A DNA stretch of 64,000 nt from Methylococcus capsulatus str. Texas = ATCC 19069 (GCF_000424685.1 NZ_AUKJ01000019.1:1-64000), one strand, 5' to 3'; positions 1 through 9,688 are shown, counted from the first letter of the stretch. Notes: generated by a model from the sequence alone, not told the origin. Made by a program: numbers and translations.

Positions 1-530
1 TCCAGGTTGGCGTGACGAGTTCTCATTTCTTCTTCGGGGATGCCTTTCTCGTGGATGATGTGAGAGATGGTGGCCTCGAGGAAGAGGAGGGTGGAGAGCT
101 CGAAGACGGTGCCCATGGGCATGCCGACGACTTTTCCGAAGAGCTCTGGGGAGCCGATGCGGAAGACGGAGTCGGCGAGGTCGCCGAGGGAGGAGCTGTC
201 GCGGGTGGAGATGAGGGCGATGGAGGCGCCCTGCTCCTTGGCTTTTTTGGTGAAGGCGAGCATGGTTTCGGTTTCACCGGAGCCGGAGATCACGATCAGC
301 AAGTCGCCCTTGCGGATGCTGGGGGTGACGATTTCGCCGACGACGAAGACGTCATAGCCGCCGTGCATGAGGCGCATGGCGAAGAACTTGGCGACCAGCC
401 CCGACCGGCCGGCCCCCGCGACGAAGATGCGGGAGGCCTGGTCGAGCATGGCAGTCAGTTTTGCATCATAGCCGGCATCGGTGGCGGCGAGGATGCCGGA
501 GATTTTGTCTATGATCAGTTTCTGATGCAT
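1..530 (-). CDS. phi: 6-phospho-3-hexuloisomerase (3' end cut by window edge)
   Basis: This enzyme isomerises D-arabino-3-hexulose 6-phosphate to fructose 6-phosphate, the second step of the RuMP formaldehyde-fixing pathway, in the cytoplasm. The ATG is at 530 and about 176 codons are visible, close to the full family length, so only the last codon or the stop is probably missing. The SIS-type sugar-phosphate fold shows as VAGAGRSGLVAKFFAMRL near residue 38 and VISGSGETE near residue 85. It starts 12 bases after the hexulose-phosphate synthase stop, so the two are almost certainly co-transcribed. The only uncertainty is the truncated end. Confidence 0.93.
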   Translation of the reverse strand, partial: MHQKLIIDKISGILAATDAGYDAKLTAMLDQASRIFVAGAGRSGLVAKFFAMRLMHGGYDVFVVGEIVTPSIRKGDLLIVISGSGETETMLAFTKKAKEQGASIALISTRDSSSLGDLADSVFRIGSPELFGKVVGMPMGTVFELSTLLFLEATISHIIHEKGIPEEEMRTRHANL

Positions 531-542
531 GCAAATTCCCGA

Positions 543-1190
543 TTAGGCGGAAGCGGCGACGACCTGTTCGTAGATTTCGCGCGCGGCATCGGCGGGGGAG
601 GCGGCGCCGTAGATGGCGGCTCCGACGACGATGATGTTGGCACCGGTTTTGACGACCTGTTGGGCGGTGGAGGCCTTGATGCCGCCGGCGACGGAGATGC
701 GGACGGGGAGGCCGAGCTTGGCGATGGCCTGGAGGTCGGCGAAGGGGGTCTGGCCGGCGGCCTGGGCGTCGAGGCCGGTGTGGATGCCGACGATCTGGGC
801 GCCGGCCTTGGCGGACTCACGGGCGCAGGCGGCCTTGTCGGGGACGTTGATCAGGTCGACCTGGACCTCGGCGTTGTGCTTGTTGGCGGCGTTGATGACG
901 CCCTTGATGGTGGCCAGTCCTGCGACGCCGAGGACGGTGGTGATGTCGGCGCCGGCGGCGAAGAAGGGGGTGGCTTCGTATTCACCGGCGTCCATGGTTT
1001 TGAGGTCGACCAGGAGCAGCTTGTTGGGGAAGCGTTTTTTGAACTCCTTCACCAGGGCGATGCCGTTGTGCTTGATGCTGGGGGTGCCGATTTCGAAGAT
1101 ATCGACATAGGGCGCGGTGAGGCTTGCGAGCTTCAGGGTCTGCGGGATGTCCAGCGTGTCCAGGGCGAGCTGAATCAATGGTCTTGCCAT
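543..1190 (-). CDS. hps: 3-hexulose-6-phosphate synthase
   Basis: It condenses formaldehyde with ribulose 5-phosphate to hexulose 6-phosphate, the entry reaction of the RuMP pathway. The 215-residue length is standard. The OMP-decarboxylase-superfamily motif VDLKTMDAGE lies at residues 61-70 and a phosphate-binding RISVAGGIK segment near residue 170. An in-frame ATG six codons upstream exists, but the start at 1190 is preferred because GGAGGAG sits just before it and the protein then begins MARPLIQLALD as the family does. It lies between the repeat-protein gene and phi in the minus-strand operon. Confidence 0.96.
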   Translation of the reverse strand: MARPLIQLALDTLDIPQTLKLASLTAPYVDIFEIGTPSIKHNGIALVKEFKKRFPNKLLLVDLKTMDAGEYEATPFFAAGADITTVLGVAGLATIKGVINAANKHNAEVQVDLINVPDKAACARESAKAGAQIVGIHTGLDAQAAGQTPFADLQAIAKLGLPVRISVAGGIKASTAQQVVKTGANIIVVGAAIYGAASPADAAREIYEQVVAASA

Positions 1191-1296
1191 GAGATCTCCT
1201 CCGATCAAAAAAGTAAGGTAGAGAGAAAAAAGTCGGGCTTAAGCCTTAGGAGTTATGGGGTATTGCTAAACGCACAATTTCCCAACTGTAAAGAGT

Positions 1297-1324
1297 GAGG
1301 GGGCCGCTGTCAATGCAGCCCCTC
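1297..1324 (-). terminator. imperfect GC hairpin downstream of the repeat-protein gene
   Basis: The arms GAGGGGCTG and CAGCGGCCCCCTC (read on the minus strand) can pair with a bulge. Only a weak pyrimidine tract follows, so it may attenuate rather than end transcription into hps. Confidence 0.25.
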
Positions 1325-1337
1325 CCCTTTCGCAGGG

Positions 1338-2024
1338 TCAGCCGTTGAGGCTTTTCAGGTACTTGGTGACGCCGGTTTCGCCCGTGGCCACGACGGCGGG
1401 CTTGGGCAGGTTCTTGATGTACCTGGCGACACCGGTTTCGGCGGCGGCAGCCACTTCGGGCAGTGGCAGGTTCTTGAGGTAGCGGGCCACGCCGGTTTCG
1501 GCGGTACGGACGGGTTCCGGCAGCGCCTTGAGGTATTTGGCGACACCGGTTTCGGGGCCGGTGGCGAGCCCTTGGGCCTGGAGGTATTTGGCGACGCCGG
1601 TGGCTGCCGGCGCCGGTGCGGCGGCGGGGGCGGCCGCTGCGGCGGTTGCGGCCGGGTGGGCGGTGGCCGGACGGCGGCTGCTCCAGAGCACGAAGCCGAT
1701 GAGGGCGGCGACCACGCCGCCGAACAGGTAATAATCCGAGCCGGTGTCCGGGGCGGGTTTGGCGGGGCTGGACGGTGCGGCCTGGGGTTCGGGGGCTGCC
1801 TCGGTCTTGGCGGGGGCCGCCGGTGCCGGGCGGGCAGACGCGGCGGGCGCTGCCTGGGGTTGGGCCGGCGGGGCGGCTTCGGGGGCCGCGGGCTTGCCGG
1901 TCAGGCTGGGATCCCGATAGATCACCGACGGCTTGAAGTCGGGCGGATAATCGGCGGCGCCCGCGAGCGGGGCGGCCAGCAGCAGGGCTGCGGACAGGAT
2001 GTGGGTCGAGAACGGTTTCTTCAC
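1338..2024 (-). CDS. exported or membrane-anchored protein with five TGVxxYL repeats, in the RuMP operon
   Basis: I do not recognise the family. The GTG start at 2024 follows GGGGGA and gives 228 residues; a longer reading adds 12 non-matching residues. Order of parts: a signal peptide (KKPF, a hydrophobic stretch, cleavage near AGAAD at about residue 25), a Pro/Ala-rich linker, one membrane span (YLFGGVVAALIGFVLW, about residues 110-125), a second Ala/Pro-rich linker, then five C-terminal repeats with core TGVxxYL (variants AKYL, ARYL, ARYI, TKYL) at about 17-20-residue spacing. It sits between fba and hps on the same strand, which suggests co-expression with formaldehyde assimilation. The repeats look like short ligand- or partner-binding motifs. 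No enzymatic role can be read. Confidence 0.8.
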   Translation of the reverse strand: MKKPFSTHILSAALLLAAPLAGAADYPPDFKPSVIYRDPSLTGKPAAPEAAPPAQPQAAPAASARPAPAAPAKTEAAPEPQAAPSSPAKPAPDTGSDYYLFGGVVAALIGFVLWSSRRPATAHPAATAAAAAPAAAPAPAATGVAKYLQAQGLATGPETGVAKYLKALPEPVRTAETGVARYLKNLPLPEVAAAAETGVARYIKNLPKPAVVATGETGVTKYLKSLNG

Positions 2025-2175
2025 GTGGTTTCCCCCATAAGTCTGGTCAGTTGGGTACAAAAGCTCGGCGGGGCGGGTTGCGGGATCGCCCCCCTTGTTT
2101 TTCCAATTGCATCGCTTGCGTTCCGTTGCCGGACGCTTTCACGTCCGCCTCCCGGCGCCCGTTCGGCCCACCGCG

Positions 2176-3240
2176 CTAGCGGACGATCGGATCGAGTTTG
2201 CCCTGGGCATACGCCAAGCTCATGTCCTCCAGGCGCAGGGGCTTGATCTTGGCGGCCTGGCCGGCGGCGCCGAAGGCCTCGTAGCGGGCCCGGCAGATCG
2301 CGGTCATGGCGGTTTGCGCGGCCTTGTAGAGCTTGCGCGGGTCGAAGTTCTTCCTGTCCTCGACCATGAACCTGCGCATGGCGCCGTAGGAGGCGATGCG
2401 CAGGTCGGTATCGATGTTGACCTTGCGGACACCGTGGCGGATGCCCTCGACGATCTCCTCGACCGGCACGCCGTAGGTCTGGCCGATGTCGCCGCCGTAG
2501 TCGTTGATCATCTGCGCCCACTCCTCGGGGACCGAAGACGAGCCGTGCATCACCAGATGGATAGTGGGGATCCGCTGGTGGATCGCCTTGACTCGGTCGA
2601 TCCGCAGCACCTGCCCGGTCGGTTTGCGGGTGAACTTGTAGGCGCCGTGGCTGGTGCCGATGGCGATCGCCAGGGCATCGACCTGGGTCTGGCGGACGAA
2701 ATCCGCCGCCTCGTCCGGATCGGTCAGCAGCAGCGAGTGGTCCAGCTCCCCTTCCGCGCCATGGCCGTCTTCCTTCCCTGCCCGGCCGGTTTCCAGCGAG
2801 CCCAGGCAGCCGAGTTCGCCTTCCACCGATACCCCACAGGCATGCGCCATCTCGACCACCTTGCGGGTGGTCTCGACATTGTACGCATAGCTGGCCGGGG
2901 TTTTCATGTCCTCCAGCAGGGAGCCGTCCATCATCACCGAGCTGAAGCCGGATTGGATGGAGCGGATGCACACCGCCGGGGAGGCGCCGTGATCCTGATG
3001 CATGCACACCGGGATGTGCGGATACATCTCGATGGCGGCCTGCACCAGATGGCGCAGGAACGGCTCGCCGGCATAGGTCCTCGCGCCGGCCGAGCCCTGC
3101 AGGATCACCGGGGCGTCCACGGCCGAAGCCGCCTCCATGATGGCCTTGATCTGCTCCATGTTGTTGACGTTGAACGCCGGCAGGCCGTAGCCGTGCTCGG
3201 CGGCGTGGTCCAGCAGTTGGCGCAGGGAGATCAAAGCCAT
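2176..3240 (-). CDS. fba: class II fructose-bisphosphate aldolase
   Basis: A zinc-dependent aldolase that interconverts fructose 1,6-bisphosphate with glyceraldehyde 3-phosphate and dihydroxyacetone phosphate; it can also act on sedoheptulose bisphosphate in RuMP and Calvin regeneration. The start at 3240 gives 354 residues beginning [19 protein letters not shown], as in the Calvin-cycle subtype. MHQDHGA holds the metal and substrate histidine region, VEGELGCLG follows, HGSSSVP binds phosphate and KVNIDTDLR is near the C-terminus. A longer in-frame extension upstream overlaps the transketolase end and is not family-like. It lies 19 bases after tkt, so it belongs to the same operon. Confidence 0.95.
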   Translation of the reverse strand: MALISLRQLLDHAAEHGYGLPAFNVNNMEQIKAIMEAASAVDAPVILQGSAGARTYAGEPFLRHLVQAAIEMYPHIPVCMHQDHGASPAVCIRSIQSGFSSVMMDGSLLEDMKTPASYAYNVETTRKVVEMAHACGVSVEGELGCLGSLETGRAGKEDGHGAEGELDHSLLLTDPDEAADFVRQTQVDALAIAIGTSHGAYKFTRKPTGQVLRIDRVKAIHQRIPTIHLVMHGSSSVPEEWAQMINDYGGDIGQTYGVPVEEIVEGIRHGVRKVNIDTDLRIASYGAMRRFMVEDRKNFDPRKLYKAAQTAMTAICRARYEAFGAAGQAAKIKPLRLEDMSLAYAQGKLDPIVR

Positions 3241-3259
3241 GGGATGGTCTCGGGTGAGG

Positions 3260-5272
3260 TTAGAACAAGGCCTCGGCCTGGCCGACCACGTTGTCGACGG
3301 TGAAGCCGAAGGTCTTGAACAGCACGCCGGCCGGCGCGGATTCGCCGAAGCGGTCCAGGCCGATAACTTTGCCATGGCTGCCGACGTATTTCCACCAGCC
3401 GTCGCTGACACCGGCCTCGATGGCGAGGCGGCGGGTCACGGCGGGCGGCAGCACGCTGTCGCGGTACGCCGGCTCCTGGGCATCGAACACGTTGGTGGAG
3501 GCCATCGACACCACCCGCACCTGCCTGCCCTTGGCGGTCAGGGCCTCGGCCGCTTTCACCGCCAGCTCGACCTCCGAGCCGGTGGCCAGCAGGATGAGGT
3601 CGGGGGTGCCGGTGCAGTCAACCAGGACATAGCCGCCCTTGGCGATCGCGGCGATCTGCTCCGGCGTGCGGGGCATGTGCGGCAGGTTCTGGCGCGAGAA
3701 GATCAGGGCGGAGGGACCGTCCCGGCGCTCGATCGCGCACTTCCAGGCCACCGCCGATTCCACCGCGTCGCACGGCCGCCAGACCTGCATGTTGGGGATC
3801 AGGCGCAGGGTGGCGGTCTGCTCGACGGGCTGGTGGGTGGGGCCGTCCTCACCCAGGCCGATGGAGTCGTGGGTGTAGACGTAGATCACCGGGATCTTCA
3901 TCAGGGCCGACATGCGCAGCGCGTTGCGGGCATATTCGGAGAACATCAGGAAGGTCGCGCCGTAGGGCTTGAAGCCACCGTGCAGGGCGATGCCGTTCAT
4001 GATGGCGGACATGCCGAATTCACGCACGCCGTAGTAGACGTAGTTGCCGTCGTGGCCGGGGGCGTTGACGTCCTTGCAGCCGGACCACAGGGTCAGGTTG
4101 GAGCCGGCGAGGTCGGCGGAGCCGCCCAGGATCTCCGGCAGCAGGGGCCCGAAGCCGTTGAGGGCGTTCTGGGAAGCCTTGCGGCTGGCGATGGTCTCGG
4201 CCTTCTCGTTCACCTGGGCCACGAAGGCGGCGGATTTCTCCGCCCAGTCGCGGGGCAATTCGCCGGCCATGCGGCGTTCGAACTCGGCGGCCAGCTCGGG
4301 GAATTCGCGGCGGTAGTTTTCGAAGCGGTCGTTCCACTCGCCTTCGGCCTTGGCGCCGGTCTCGCGCGCGCTCCAGGCCTCGTAGATGTCGGCCGGGATT
4401 TCGAAAGGCGGGTGCGACCAGCCGATGTTCTCGCGGGTCAAGGCGACCTCGTCGGTGCCGAGGGCGGCGCCGTGGCAGTCTTCCTTGCCCTGTTTGTTGG
4501 GCGAACCCCAGCCGATGATGGTCTGGCAGCAGATCAGCGACGGTTTGTCGGTGACCGCGCGGGCTTCCTCGATGGCCGCCTTCACGGCGTCCGGATCATG
4601 CCCGTCGACCTTGGGGATCACGTGCCAGCCGTAAGCCTCGAAGCGCCGGGGGGTATCGTCCATGAACCAGCCGGGCACGCCGCCATGGCCGCGCACTTCG
4701 CCGTCGATGGAGATGTTGTTGTCGTCGTAGAAGGCGATCAGCTTGCCCAGCTTCATGGAGCCGGCCAGCGAGCAGGCCTCGTGGGAGATGCCCTCCATCA
4801 GGCAGCCATCGCCCAGGAAGACGTAGGTGTAATGGTCGACGATGGTATGGCCGGGGCGGTTGAACTGGCCGGCGAGCGTGCGCTCGGCCAGGGCCATGCC
4901 GACGGCGTTGGTGATGCCCTGGCCCAGCGGACCCGTGGTGGTCTCCACCCCGGGGGTGTAGCCGTATTCGGGATGGCCGGGGGTTTTGGAGTGGAGCTGA
5001 CGGAAGTTCTGCAGCTCCTCGATGGGCAGATCGTAGCCGGTCAGATGCAGCAGGGAATAGATCAGCATCGAGCCGTGGCCGTTGGACAGCACGAAGCGGT
5101 CGCGGTTGGGCCACTTCGGATTGGCCGGGTTGTGGCACAGGTAGTCGTTCCACAGCACCTCGGCAATGTCCGCCATCCCCATCGGCGCCCCGGGATGGCC
5201 CGAGTTGGCCTTCTGCACGGCATCCATGCTCAAGGCGCGTATGGCGTTGGCGAGTTCTCGTCGCGTCCTCAT
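3260..5272 (-). CDS. tkt: transketolase
   Basis: A thiamine-diphosphate enzyme transferring two-carbon units between pentose, hexose and erythrose phosphates, regenerating ribulose 5-phosphate as formaldehyde acceptor. The start at 5272 (670 residues) is preceded by GGAGGAG; an ATG five codons earlier overlaps that ribosome site and is unlikely. Visible motifs are [19 protein letters not shown] near residue 25, the ThDP motif [18 protein letters not shown] with the following DDNN near residue 155, and a central [15 protein letters not shown] segment. It is the first gene of the minus-strand operon and diverges from a LysR regulator. Confidence 0.97.
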   Translation of the reverse strand: MRTRRELANAIRALSMDAVQKANSGHPGAPMGMADIAEVLWNDYLCHNPANPKWPNRDRFVLSNGHGSMLIYSLLHLTGYDLPIEELQNFRQLHSKTPGHPEYGYTPGVETTTGPLGQGITNAVGMALAERTLAGQFNRPGHTIVDHYTYVFLGDGCLMEGISHEACSLAGSMKLGKLIAFYDDNNISIDGEVRGHGGVPGWFMDDTPRRFEAYGWHVIPKVDGHDPDAVKAAIEEARAVTDKPSLICCQTIIGWGSPNKQGKEDCHGAALGTDEVALTRENIGWSHPPFEIPADIYEAWSARETGAKAEGEWNDRFENYRREFPELAAEFERRMAGELPRDWAEKSAAFVAQVNEKAETIASRKASQNALNGFGPLLPEILGGSADLAGSNLTLWSGCKDVNAPGHDGNYVYYGVREFGMSAIMNGIALHGGFKPYGATFLMFSEYARNALRMSALMKIPVIYVYTHDSIGLGEDGPTHQPVEQTATLRLIPNMQVWRPCDAVESAVAWKCAIERRDGPSALIFSRQNLPHMPRTPEQIAAIAKGGYVLVDCTGTPDLILLATGSEVELAVKAAEALTAKGRQVRVVSMASTNVFDAQEPAYRDSVLPPAVTRRLAIEAGVSDGWWKYVGSHGKVIGLDRFGESAPAGVLFKTFGFTVDNVVGQAEALF

Positions 5273-5331
5273 GTCGGTCTCCTCCAATGTTGTCTGCTCG
5301 CTGGGATGCGTGGAAAATTCTGAAACAATGT

Positions 5332-5361
5332 ATTATCCCTCAGTAAATTCCATCTTGTCAC
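5332..5361 (-). promoter_or_regulatory. sigma70-type promoter for the tkt-fba-hps-phi operon
   Basis: On the minus strand GTGACA (-35) is followed after 18 bases by GATAAT (-10), each one base from consensus, about 60 bases before the tkt start. The assignment rests on motif match and position only. Confidence 0.5.
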
Positions 5362-5432
5362 GCCTCGAGGAACCGGCGCGGGGGGGCGGGCGCGCCGCGC
5401 TGAAACGGCCGGCGTGACTCGGGGCGCCTAAT

Positions 5433-5452
5433 TTATTGGCAATCCAGGATAA
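5433..5452. promoter_or_regulatory. candidate LysR operator in the lysR-tkt intergenic region
   Basis: TTAT and ATAA arms 12 bases apart form a small AT-rich dyad inside an otherwise GC-rich stretch, 45-65 bases upstream of lysR. The position suits a CbbR-type site (TNA-N7/8-TNA), but the match is loose. Confidence 0.25.
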
Positions 5453-5497
5453 GAGAAAATCAGTCTATATTAACAAAATAATAAATAAAAATTATCC

Positions 5498-6454
5498 ATG
5501 AACATTACCCTCCGGCAGTTGAAGGTCTTCGAGCGGGTCGCGCGGCGGCTGAGTTTCACGCGCGCGGCGGAAGAGCTCTATCTGACGCAGCCCGCCGTTT
5601 CGATGCAGATCAAACAGTTCGAGGAGAGCATAGGGCTGCCATTGTTCGAGCGCTTGGGAAAAAAAATCTTCCTCACCCGTGCCGGCGAGGAGCTGTATCG
5701 ATTGAGTCGGCAGATTTCGCTTCAGCTCGATGAGGCCGAGCAGCTCATCGAGGAGTTGAAAGGCATGGAAGGCGGGCGGCTGGTCGTCGCGGTGGCGAGC
5801 ACGGTGCATTATTTCGCGATCCGGCTGCTGGCGGACTTCTGCAAGCGCTATCCGAAGGTGCGGGTGAATTTCAAGGTGACCAATCGCAAGGGGCTGCTGC
5901 AGATGCTCGACGACAACGAAGTGGATACGGTGCTGATGGGGCGTCCGCCGGATGACATGGACCTCGTGGCCGAGGCGTTCATGGACAATCCCTTGGTCAT
6001 CATTGCGCCGACGGATCATCCCCGGGTAGGCGAAAAAGGCATACGTCTGGAGGACTTGCGCAATGAGACGTTTCTCATGCGCGAACAGGGGTCGGGCACC
6101 CGCAATGCGGTCGAGCGGTTCTTCGCCGAGCGGGGGGTGCGGGTGCTCGCCAGCATGGAAATGAACACCAACGGAGCCATCAAGCAGGGAGTCGAAGTCG
6201 GTCTGGGGCTGGGACTGGTCTCGATACATACGGTCGAACGCGAACTCGCCGACCGCCGGGTGGTGGTGCTGGACGTGGAAGCATTTCCGATCATGCGTCA
6301 GTGGTACATCGTGCATCGGGCGGGCAAGCGCTTGTCGGCGACGGCCACGGCGTTTGAGGAGTTCGTGCGAAGTGAGGCCCGGCGGTTCGTCGCGCCATTC
6401 AATGCAATCCTCGGCGCCGGGAAGGAGGCGGTGGTCGGAGCGATGGAATATTGA
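5498..6454 (+). CDS. LysR-family regulator, CbbR-like
   Basis: A 318-residue LysR-type regulator. The winged helix occupies residues 1-60 (LRQLKVFERVARRLSFTRAA, QPAVSMQIKQFEE) and the effector-binding domain runs from about 90 to 300. Wording such as TLRQLKVF, LSFTRAAEELYLTQPAVS and HPRVGEKGI resembles CbbR proteins that sense Calvin-cycle metabolites. It diverges from the transketolase operon across about 225 bases, the usual arrangement for a LysR regulator and its target. Control of the RuMP operon is therefore inferred, not shown. AT-rich DNA directly precedes the ATG. Confidence 0.88.
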   Translation: MNITLRQLKVFERVARRLSFTRAAEELYLTQPAVSMQIKQFEESIGLPLFERLGKKIFLTRAGEELYRLSRQISLQLDEAEQLIEELKGMEGGRLVVAVASTVHYFAIRLLADFCKRYPKVRVNFKVTNRKGLLQMLDDNEVDTVLMGRPPDDMDLVAEAFMDNPLVIIAPTDHPRVGEKGIRLEDLRNETFLMREQGSGTRNAVERFFAERGVRVLASMEMNTNGAIKQGVEVGLGLGLVSIHTVERELADRRVVVLDVEAFPIMRQWYIVHRAGKRLSATATAFEEFVRSEARRFVAPFNAILGAGKEAVVGAMEY

Positions 6455-6463
6455 GGGGAGAGA

Positions 6464-7810
6464 CTATTTGCCGAGACAGAAACTCGAAAATATCCGGTTC
6501 AGCAAGTCCTCATTGGTGAATTCGCCAGTGATCTCGCCCAGCGCTTTCTGGGCGGCGCGGAGTTCCTCGGCCAGGAGTTCGGCAGTCTTGGTGTGCAGGT
6601 AGAGGCGGGCGTTGGCCACGGCGGCGCGGGCTCTTCGGATGGCGTCCAGATGCCGTCGGCGGGCACTGAACACCCCTTCGGTGCCTTTCTTGTAACCCGC
6701 GCGACGGATGATTTCCTGCCTCAGCAGATCGACACCTTCGCCGGTGCGAGCGGAAAGATGGATCACGGTGGTTTCTCGTTGGACCGTCAGGGATGCCGGC
6801 GCCCCCGTCAGGTCGATCTTGTTGAAGATCCGGATGAGCGGGATGGTTTCCGGCAGGTCCGCCGGCAGGGCGTCGCCGGCTTCGGTGTGGCGGGCGTCGC
6901 AGACCAGCAGGATGCAGTCGGCGTTGGCGAGTGCATCCCGGGCGCGCCGGATGCCTTCGCGTTCGATCGGGTCTTCGCTGTCGCGCAGTCCCGCGGTGTC
7001 GACGATATGCAGGGGGAGGCCGCCAACCTGCAGCGATTCGCGGAGGAGGTCGCGGGTGGTGCCGGGAATCTCGGTCACGATCGCCAAGTCGCGGCCGGCC
7101 AGGGCGTTGAGCAGGCTGGATTTGCCGACATTGGGACGTCCTGCGATCACCGTCGTGAGACCTTCGCGCAGCAATGCCCCTTGGTGCGCCTTGGTGTCGA
7201 TGGTGTCGAGCTCGTCCAGTAGTCCGGTGATCTCATGGCCGAGAGTGGCGTCATCCAGCAGGTCGATGTCCTCGTCGCTGAAGTCGATGGCGGCTTCGAC
7301 GTAGGTCCGGAGCCGGACGAGGCATTCCTGCAGGTGATGGATGTGAGCGGAAAACTCGCCCTGGAGCGAGCGCTGTGCAGAGCGGGCGCTTTCTTCGGTG
7401 CTGCTGTCGATGAGGTCGGCGATGGCTTCGGCCTGGGCGAGGTCCAGCTTTCCGTTCAGATAGGCGCGTTCGGAAAACTCCCCCGGTCGGGCGAGCCGGC
7501 ATCCCAACTGCAGCGTACGTCGCAGCAGGAGGTCCAGGACCACTGGGCCGCCATGGCCGTGCAGTTCGAGGACGTTTTCGCCCGTGAACGAGCGGGGTGC
7601 GGGAAAATACAGTGCGATACCGCTGTCGATGGCGCGGCCGTCGGCGTCCAGGAAATGGCGGAACTCGGCGTAGCGGGGACGCGGCGGGCGGCCGAGCAGG
7701 GCGTCGAGAACCGGTCCGAGATTGCTGCCGGAAATGCGGACGATGCCGACGCCGCCCTTGCCGGGCGGCGTGGCGATCGCGGTTATGGTGTCTCGATCGG
7801 GGGCTGCCAT
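6464..7810 (-). CDS. mnmE: tRNA modification GTPase MnmE
   Basis: With MnmG it installs the aminomethyl or carboxymethylaminomethyl group on wobble uridine 34. The 448-residue length is typical. The N-terminal folate-binding domain begins DTITAIATPPGKGGVGIVR. The G domain has GRPNVGKSS near residue 225, DTAGLRDSED as the switch-II region and NKID for guanine recognition. The C-terminus ends in the family's CLGK box (C-x-GK). It starts 13 bases downstream of yidC and is the last gene of the rpmH operon. It converges with lysR, with only about 9 bases between the stops. Confidence 0.97.
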   Translation of the reverse strand: MAAPDRDTITAIATPPGKGGVGIVRISGSNLGPVLDALLGRPPRPRYAEFRHFLDADGRAIDSGIALYFPAPRSFTGENVLELHGHGGPVVLDLLLRRTLQLGCRLARPGEFSERAYLNGKLDLAQAEAIADLIDSSTEESARSAQRSLQGEFSAHIHHLQECLVRLRTYVEAAIDFSDEDIDLLDDATLGHEITGLLDELDTIDTKAHQGALLREGLTTVIAGRPNVGKSSLLNALAGRDLAIVTEIPGTTRDLLRESLQVGGLPLHIVDTAGLRDSEDPIEREGIRRARDALANADCILLVCDARHTEAGDALPADLPETIPLIRIFNKIDLTGAPASLTVQRETTVIHLSARTGEGVDLLRQEIIRRAGYKKGTEGVFSARRRHLDAIRRARAAVANARLYLHTKTAELLAEELRAAQKALGEITGEFTNEDLLNRIFSSFCLGK

Positions 7811-7823
7811 CGCCGGGCGAGGA

Positions 7824-9461
7824 CTAGGCCCTGGCGGTGTTTTTCTCGATCTGGCGGGTGATGTACCACTGTTGGATGATCGAGAGAATGTTGTTGACCA
7901 CCCAGTACAGCACCAGCCCCGAGGGGAAGAAGAGGAAGAACACCGTGAAGACCAGTGGAAAGAACTGCATCACCCGTGCCTGGATCGGGTCGGTAGGCGG
8001 CGGGTTCAGGCGCTGCTGGATGAACATGGAAACACCCATGATGAGCGGCAGGACGAAGTACGGGTCTTTGGACGAAAGATCGTCCAGCCAGAGCAGGAAC
8101 GGCGCTTGGCGCAGATCCACGCTTTCGACCAGCACCCAGTACAGCGAGATGAATACCGGGATCTGAACCAGGATCGGGAGGCAGCCGCCGAGTGGGTTGA
8201 CCTTCTCCTTGCGGTAGAGTTCCATCATCGCCTGGTTGTAGCGCTGGCGGTCCTCGCCATAGCGCTCCTTCAATTCCACCAGCTTGGGTTGCAGCTTCCG
8301 CATGTTGGCCATGGAACGGTAGCTGGCTTCGGAGAGCTTGAAGAACAGCGCCTTGATGACCAGGGTCACGAAAATGATGGCCCAGCCCCAGTTGTTGAAA
8401 AAGCCGTGGAATGTTTCCAGCAGCCAGTAGATGGGCTTGGCGATGACGGTCAGGATGCCGAAGTCGGCGGTCAGCTCGAGGCCGGGGGCAATGCCTTCCA
8501 GCACGTGCTGCAGCTTGGGGCCGGCGAACAGCCGGGCTTTGAGTGTCTGGCTGCTGCCTGCCGGGACCTCGGCCGGGGGCGAGTAGGCGCCGATCACGAA
8601 AACGCGGTCGGCCAGCGCCTTGGTGTAGAAGGTCGATTCGTCTTCCGCGGGAGGAACCCAGGCGGCGAGGAAGTAATGCTGGATCATGGCGATCCAGCCT
8701 TGGCGGGATTTCGCGTCCAGGTTGCCGCTCGCCATGTCCTTGAAGGCGATCTTCTCGTAGCTTTTGTCCTCAGTGTGCAGGACACCGCCGGTGTAGGTAC
8801 GGATGAATTGAGAGTCTTCCTGCGCACTGGTTGGTTCCTTGCGCTGGAGTTGCATGTACTGGCGGCCCGTCCAGTTGGTGTTCGAGCGGTTGTCGATCGT
8901 CTGTTCCATGTCGATCAGATAGCTGCCGCGCCGGAGGATGTATGTCTTGGTCACCGTCACGCCCTGGCCGTCGGTCCAGGTGAGGGGTACGCGTAGGATG
9001 TCCTGGCCATCTTGTAGGCGGTACTCGCCGGCTTCGGCCTGCCAGAGGCTGTGATGGTTGGGGACCTGCTGGGCGGCACCGATGAAGCCGCTCTGGGCGA
9101 CGAAGATGTCGCCCTGGTCGGTCAGGAGGCGCACGGGCCGGTCCGGCTGCTCCTTGCTGACGGGGTAGTTGAGCAGGTCGAGTTGGCGCAGGTCGCCACC
9201 GCGGGTGTCGATTTCGAGGCTGAGGACGTCGGTGTGGACCCGGATGCGCCGACTGCCTTCCTGCGTCGGTGCTTCGGTGTGCACCGTTACGCCGCTCTCG
9301 TCGTCGCTGGGCCGTTGCGGCAGATCGCCTGCCGGGCGGGAGGCGCCGTCGGTCTGGGCCACGGCTTGGGGCTTCGGGCCGTAGTCGATCTGCCACTGCT
9401 CCCATAGCAGGAAGCTCAGGAATATGAAAAAGACGAAAAGCACAAACCGTAGGTTATCCAT
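7824..9461 (-). CDS. yidC: membrane protein insertase YidC
   Basis: An inner-membrane insertase that works alone or with SecYEG. The start at 9461 gives 545 residues, beginning [20 protein letters not shown] (first span). A large periplasmic domain runs from about 50 to 340, followed by the conserved core of five spans, including the cytoplasmic hairpin MANMRKLQPKLVELKERYG and the GGCLPILVQIPVFISLYWVL span. A 47-residue in-frame upstream extension overlaps yidD and is not family-like. The ATG overlaps the yidD stop by one base, which suggests translational coupling. Confidence 0.97.
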   Translation of the reverse strand: MDNLRFVLFVFFIFLSFLLWEQWQIDYGPKPQAVAQTDGASRPAGDLPQRPSDDESGVTVHTEAPTQEGSRRIRVHTDVLSLEIDTRGGDLRQLDLLNYPVSKEQPDRPVRLLTDQGDIFVAQSGFIGAAQQVPNHHSLWQAEAGEYRLQDGQDILRVPLTWTDGQGVTVTKTYILRRGSYLIDMEQTIDNRSNTNWTGRQYMQLQRKEPTSAQEDSQFIRTYTGGVLHTEDKSYEKIAFKDMASGNLDAKSRQGWIAMIQHYFLAAWVPPAEDESTFYTKALADRVFVIGAYSPPAEVPAGSSQTLKARLFAGPKLQHVLEGIAPGLELTADFGILTVIAKPIYWLLETFHGFFNNWGWAIIFVTLVIKALFFKLSEASYRSMANMRKLQPKLVELKERYGEDRQRYNQAMMELYRKEKVNPLGGCLPILVQIPVFISLYWVLVESVDLRQAPFLLWLDDLSSKDPYFVLPLIMGVSMFIQQRLNPPPTDPIQARVMQFFPLVFTVFFLFFPSGLVLYWVVNNILSIIQQWYITRQIEKNTARA

Positions 9462-9688
9462 TATTGTTTTCCAAGTTTTTCCGGGACCGGATCGATGCCG
9501 CCAGGATGCCAGGGGTGGCATCTCATGAGCCGCCGTATTGTAAGGTATGCTCCGCGCATCGCGCCAAAGCGTCCGATGGCGTCCATGGCATAGTTCGAGC
9601 AAGTGGGGAAGAAACGGCAGTGATGGCCGAGCCAGGGGCTGAGCAGGTATTGGTAGAGCCTGATCAGGGTGATGAGGAGCCGCTGCAT
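9461..9688 (-). CDS. yidD: membrane protein insertion efficiency factor YidD
   Basis: A 75-residue amphipathic, membrane-associated helper of YidC. The family signature is clear: [30 protein letters not shown] and [18 protein letters not shown]. It overlaps the 3' end of rnpA by about 25 bases in another frame, a common arrangement in gammaproteobacteria, and touches the yidC start. Confidence 0.94.
   Translation of the reverse strand: MQRLLITLIRLYQYLLSPWLGHHCRFFPTCSNYAMDAIGRFGAMRGAYLTIRRLMRCHPWHPGGIDPVPEKLGKQ

Noticed and set aside
12-1298. Long plus-strand open frame over hps and phi
   Set aside because: Gly/Asp/Glu-rich shadow of the GC-rich minus-strand genes, with no domain; the opposite strand encodes clear RuMP enzymes.
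3239-5323. 694-codon plus-strand open frame
   Set aside because: Antisense shadow of transketolase; composition is Gly/Ala/Val-rich without motifs.
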